A stretch of 35,946 nucleotides of DNA from Sphingobacterium sp. Lineage in GTDB: Bacteria > Bacteroidota > Bacteroidia > Sphingobacteriales > Sphingobacteriaceae. This document shows positions 33,047-35,946 of this stretch, one piece after another. The notes under the pieces are model-generated. The model did no database searches. It saw nothing but the letters and a program-made list of their open reading frames with translations, and was not told the DNA's origin. The stretch is from positions 1 through 35,946 of the forward strand of contig JAITLW010000325.1 of the NCBI GenBank assembly GCA_031277715.1. Direction: 5' to 3'. Position 1 is the first letter of the stretch. Each line of letters begins with the position of its first letter. Both the position numbers and the translations under genes were made by a program.

Positions 33047-34459
33047 ATGAAAACGAGATTATTCACGTCACTAGCTGTAGGAGCAGTGATTACTATGGGG
33101 GCATTAGCAGGATGTAAAAAAAGTGATGGACCGAATGGACGCTTAGAACCATCAGGGCCAGACAATCAGCCCAGGAAATATATTACGTTGACAGGGGCAT
33201 TTCCTGATGATAAAGGTACTGCTGGAAATGGAGGGACTATGGCGTTTGCTATTACTCCTGAAGAGGCTATTAATCCCAATTTTGAATTGAATGTTTATAG
33301 TAGCGGTTATCCGCTTCGCTCACAGCGCACAGCAAGGGTACAAGGGTCTACAAATGGTAATTTTTTATATAACATACAGTATACCGGTACAGATGGAGGT
33401 ATTTTTAATAAATATCGCGTCGATGGTGGAAAGGTTTTTACGGATACACGTGAAGAAATGAATACCGAACCCATTCTTGGTACAGCACCTCGATGGGTAG
33501 TTGCTGCGGAAGGTGTGGGGATAGGAGTCTATGCTTCTGCTAAAATCAAAGCCTCGGCTGAGGGAGCTGGTGCGGATTTTCTTGACGTAACCAGTACTGC
33601 TAAAATTGCAATTATGGATCTGAATGACCCTCAGGTCACGCGTCAAACTGAATTTACAATTCCTTTGACTGCAGAACAGACGAAAGCAGGTTATCAGATT
33701 GGTCGTATTGACGTACCCATTGTTAATGCCGCAAAGACAAAAGTCTTTATCGGCTGTAATTTGACAAGAACAGATGTGACAAAAAAATCGGGTATTAAAG
33801 ATAATGTTCAGACGTGGAGTAGTGGAACTAGAGAGCTAGGAACAGCTACTTTAGTGGTGGACTATCCATCTCTAGCTAATCCTAAGTTAATATATGCAGA
33901 TGCAGCTGTGAGTAAAGTCAATAATCATTCTTATCGCACAATGACGCAATATGTGGGTACTGACGGAAATGTTTATCAAGCAACAGCAACTTCTGGTTCA
34001 CAGATTTTGCGTATTAATAAGTCGACAAATCAGTACGATAATGATTATAATTTTGATTTGAAAACTGCTTTAGGAACAAGTAATAGTATTGCTATAAGGG
34101 CTTGGAGATATATTAAAGATGGAGTTGCTATTGTGTTATATACTGAATCAAAAGTTGATGGAGGATATTTAGCGCTTGTTGATTTGAATGAAAGAAAGGC
34201 TACTCGCTTGACAACAGAAAATCAAAGTGATATTGGTTTTTCCGGTCGTTCTGCAAATGAAGCACAGGGTATAACAGCAATCACAGGTACATTTGGACAG
34301 TTTCAAAACATTGGAGTAGTTGGAGATAATATTTATGTACCAATGACTCCGAATGGTGTGGATGGTAACTTGTATGTAATTAACTATAAGACAAAAGCGG
34401 TGACAAAGGGAGCTAGATTGAAGAATCAATCGGGTAGTTTTTACATCGGCGCTTACTAA
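33047..34459 (+). CDS. xusB: XusB-like DUF4374 lipoprotein
   Basis: The 470-residue lipoprotein has the signal MKTRLFTSLAVGAVITMGALAGC with lipobox LAGC (Cys23). The rest is a beta-rich protein with repeats of the blade type expected of a beta-propeller: KYITLTGAFPDDKG near the N-terminus, RWVVAAEGVGIGVYAS, KIAIMDLNDPQ, TATLVVDYPSLANPKLIY, GYLALVDLNERKATRL and GNLYVINYKTKAVTKG. These are the DUF4374 signatures as I know them. In Bacteroides thetaiotaomicron the corresponding XusB binds the siderophore outside the cell and hands it to the receptor. It is coupled to the receptor gene (3-nt gap). A terminator separates it from the PepSY gene, so that gene is separately controlled. Confidence 0.88.
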   Translation: MKTRLFTSLAVGAVITMGALAGCKKSDGPNGRLEPSGPDNQPRKYITLTGAFPDDKGTAGNGGTMAFAITPEEAINPNFELNVYSSGYPLRSQRTARVQGSTNGNFLYNIQYTGTDGGIFNKYRVDGGKVFTDTREEMNTEPILGTAPRWVVAAEGVGIGVYASAKIKASAEGAGADFLDVTSTAKIAIMDLNDPQVTRQTEFTIPLTAEQTKAGYQIGRIDVPIVNAAKTKVFIGCNLTRTDVTKKSGIKDNVQTWSSGTRELGTATLVVDYPSLANPKLIYADAAVSKVNNHSYRTMTQYVGTDGNVYQATATSGSQILRINKSTNQYDNDYNFDLKTALGTSNSIAIRAWRYIKDGVAIVLYTESKVDGGYLALVDLNERKATRLTTENQSDIGFSGRSANEAQGITAITGTFGQFQNIGVVGDNIYVPMTPNGVDGNLYVINYKTKAVTKGARLKNQSGSFYIGAY

Positions 34460-34479
34460 AATCTAATTACAGCATTAAA

Positions 34480-34515
34480 AAGGACTTTAAGTTTTGCTTA
34501 GAGTCCTTCTTTTTT
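34480..34515 (+). terminator. Terminator after the xusB-like gene
   Basis: AAGGACT pairs with AGTCCTT, and the stem continues as TTAAG/CTTAG with one wobble around the loop TTTTG. A run of T follows (CTTTTTTTA). It uncouples the receptor/lipoprotein pair from the PepSY gene. Confidence 0.85.
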
Positions 34516-34527
34516 TACTAAACATTA

Positions 34528-34544
34528 TTTAGACTAAGAATAAA
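34528..34544. promoter_or_regulatory. Putative iron box of the PepSY gene
   Basis: TTTAGACTAAGAATAAA is a 17-bp dyad. As at 3590, it lies exactly 5 bp upstream of a TATATTTG -7 element, so the two promoters share the same box-to-promoter arrangement. Confidence 0.6.
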
Positions 34545-34549
34545 TAATA

Positions 34550-34557
34550 TATATTTG
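34550..34557 (+). promoter_or_regulatory. -7 element of the PepSY gene
   Basis: TATATTTG matches TAnnTTTG exactly and ends 16 nt before the ATG at 34574. Together with the preceding terminator it shows that the PepSY gene has its own transcript. Confidence 0.6.
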
Positions 34558-34573
34558 CAAAAAATAAAATAAT

Positions 34574-35944
34574 ATGTCTTCATCCAATTGGCCTAAAATT
34601 CGCAAATTTTTCAACGATATCCACCTATGGGGCGGATTGATTTCTGGTATTGTCGTACTGATTGTCTGTCTGACAGGAACCATCTATACTTATAATACAG
34701 AACTTCGAGAGGCAGCTATACCTCAATATTATAAAGTAGCTCCAGAGGGAGATAAACAAGATGTGGATACCCTGATTAAGCAAGCTAAGACATCTATAAA
34801 GGGAAAGGTAGTTGGCGTAAAAGTTCCTTTTGATACAGATAAGACAATATTTGCATTGTATAGTAAGCCTAAAAAGGACGAGGGCGATTCGGAAAAGAAG
34901 GAAGGAAAGAAAAAGGCCGAGGTTAATGCGGGAACCCCGGAAGCCAAACTTGCTAAGGGAGATGAGCCAGCATCGAAGGGAAAAGATACCAATAAGGTTG
35001 GTGAAGCGGCTGATGCAGGTGCTGGGAAAGAGAAAAAAGCTGCCCCAGCTGGTGGTGGACGTGGCCCTCGCGCCAATCAGATGGCTATAAACCCCTATAC
35101 AGGACAGGTTATCGGTGATCCTTCGGATGAGAAGACGAAGACAGCTGCTCTGATGCAAACAATGTTCGGCTTGCACCGTTGGTTGCTTCTTAATGAGGTG
35201 GAAAAACCTATCATAGAAGGAGTAGAGAATCGTAAGTTGGGATCTTGGATTACAGGGACAGCTACGTTGCTGTTTTTGCTGGGGGTTATCTCTGGTATGA
35301 TTATCTGGTTTCCGGCTAAGATGAGAGGATGGAAGAACGGCCTTAAAATAAAATGGTCAGCGAGATGGAAGCGTATTAATCATGATTTGCATAATACCCT
35401 CGGTCTCTATAGCTGTATTATTCTATTTCTAATGTCAGTAACAGGACCTTTCTGGTCATTTGAATGGTATAGGGCAGGATGGCAAAAGACCTGGGGAACC
35501 TACAAATCTCCAGATGCACCGAAGGAAGATAAGCCGGCATTGGTTTCTGTGGTGCCTATGGATGGAAAACAGCCTCTTACTATTGAGGAGACTATTTTGA
35601 TTGTGAATAAACTATTGCCTTATGATGGAGATATTACAATCAATTTTGCAAAGGATAGTGTAGGTACCGTTGCTGTCTCGAAGAATCGCGTTGGTTTTTT
35701 CGCTCCTTCTGCTGGAGATAAATTGACGTTGGATCAATACAGTGGAACGGTATTGGAGAAGGATATTTTTAGAGATAAACCATTTAACGAGCGGGCCTCT
35801 GCATCGATTAAAGCATTGCATATTGGGGATATATACGGACCCTTTAGTAAGCTTTTATACTTCATAGCTTGTCTTATTGCGACCTCTTTACCAGTTACAG
35901 GTACGATGATTTGGATCAATAAGATGAAGAAAAAGAAGAAATAG
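34574..35944 (+). CDS. xusC: XusC-like PepSY-associated inner-membrane protein
   Basis: The product has 456 residues with four membrane segments (about 20-40, 224-246, 276-294, 425-447) and PepSY-type periplasmic domains. The family's conserved histidines are present: HLWGG (His17), LHRWL (His201), HDLHN (His270, His273) and LHIGDIYG (His416). These are likely heme ligands for a ferric-siderophore reductase activity. The last residues (KMKKKKK) are a positive cytoplasmic end. Residues about 99-168 form a Lys/Glu/Ala/Gly-rich low-complexity insert in the first periplasmic domain, uncommon for the family. In the Bacteroides xus system the equivalent gene is the inner-membrane partner, proposed to reduce the iron. 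The gene ends two bases before the window edge. Confidence 0.9.
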   Translation: MSSSNWPKIRKFFNDIHLWGGLISGIVVLIVCLTGTIYTYNTELREAAIPQYYKVAPEGDKQDVDTLIKQAKTSIKGKVVGVKVPFDTDKTIFALYSKPKKDEGDSEKKEGKKKAEVNAGTPEAKLAKGDEPASKGKDTNKVGEAADAGAGKEKKAAPAGGGRGPRANQMAINPYTGQVIGDPSDEKTKTAALMQTMFGLHRWLLLNEVEKPIIEGVENRKLGSWITGTATLLFLLGVISGMIIWFPAKMRGWKNGLKIKWSARWKRINHDLHNTLGLYSCIILFLMSVTGPFWSFEWYRAGWQKTWGTYKSPDAPKEDKPALVSVVPMDGKQPLTIEETILIVNKLLPYDGDITINFAKDSVGTVAVSKNRVGFFAPSAGDKLTLDQYSGTVLEKDIFRDKPFNERASASIKALHIGDIYGPFSKLLYFIACLIATSLPVTGTMIWINKMKKKKK

Positions 35945-35946
35945 CA

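Noticed and set aside
34625-35176. 183-aa ORF antisense to the PepSY gene, and a 115-aa ORF at 34729-35076
   Set aside because: Both are shadows of the low-complexity coding stretch of the PepSY gene and show no start signal or domain.

Overview
The window looks like chromosomal DNA of a member of the Bacteroidota, most likely a Sphingobacterium-like Sphingobacteriaceae. The evidence is three TonB-dependent receptors with CarboxypepD_reg-like N-terminal domains, -7 promoter elements of the Bacteroidota type (TAnnTTTG), weak or absent Shine-Dalgarno sequences, a NagB-LmbE fusion, a DUF4374/PepSY xenosiderophore locus and low-to-moderate GC. No tRNA, rRNA, CRISPR array, integrase or IS element was seen.

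Layout. 1-3438 (minus): the 5' part of a PafA-type alkaline phosphatase, then uvrA. 3590-11411 (plus): a four-gene operon of TonB-dependent receptor, DUF4876-like lipoprotein, DUF6850-like outer-membrane barrel protein and a secreted gingipain-like (clan CD, C25-like) protein with HEAT-like repeats. 11509-11928: an SRPBCC protein. 11999-16439 (minus): a convergent operon with two paralogues of the C25/HEAT protein, both lacking the catalytic His and Cys, and a small secreted protein. 16576-18063 (minus): xseA-xseB. 18064-18390: an intergenic region with a perfect palindrome and a 22-bp tandem repeat. 18391-21275 (plus): a serine beta-lactamase-fold hydrolase overlapping an M19 dipeptidase gene. 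21287-22410 (minus): an ECF sigma factor and a membrane protein coupled to it. 22484-24570: radA and a convergent TlpA-like thioredoxin. 24868-26790: a glucosamine-6-phosphate deaminase/LmbE deacetylase fusion. 26996-35944: a siderophore receptor, an AraC-family regulator, and a xusABC-like locus (receptor, DUF4374 lipoprotein, PepSY membrane protein).

The main new reading is that four promoters share a 17-bp dyad of the form TTTAG-N7-NTAAA: those of the first receptor operon, the siderophore receptor, the araC/xusA divergent region and xusC. In each case the box abuts or overlaps a -7 element. This looks like a Fur-type iron box. It would place the poorly characterised receptor-DUF4876-DUF6850-protease operon in the same iron regulon as the recognisable siderophore genes. 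A model worth testing is that this operon takes up iron or heme from proteins, with the C25-like protein releasing the ligand, the lipoprotein and barrel at the surface, and the receptor importing it. The two pseudo-peptidases nearby would be binding or regulatory relatives.

A second pattern is that three DNA-repair genes (uvrA, xseA, radA) have -7-like elements only 4-6 nt before the start codon, which suggests leaderless mRNAs. Other promoters in the window leave 12 nt or more.
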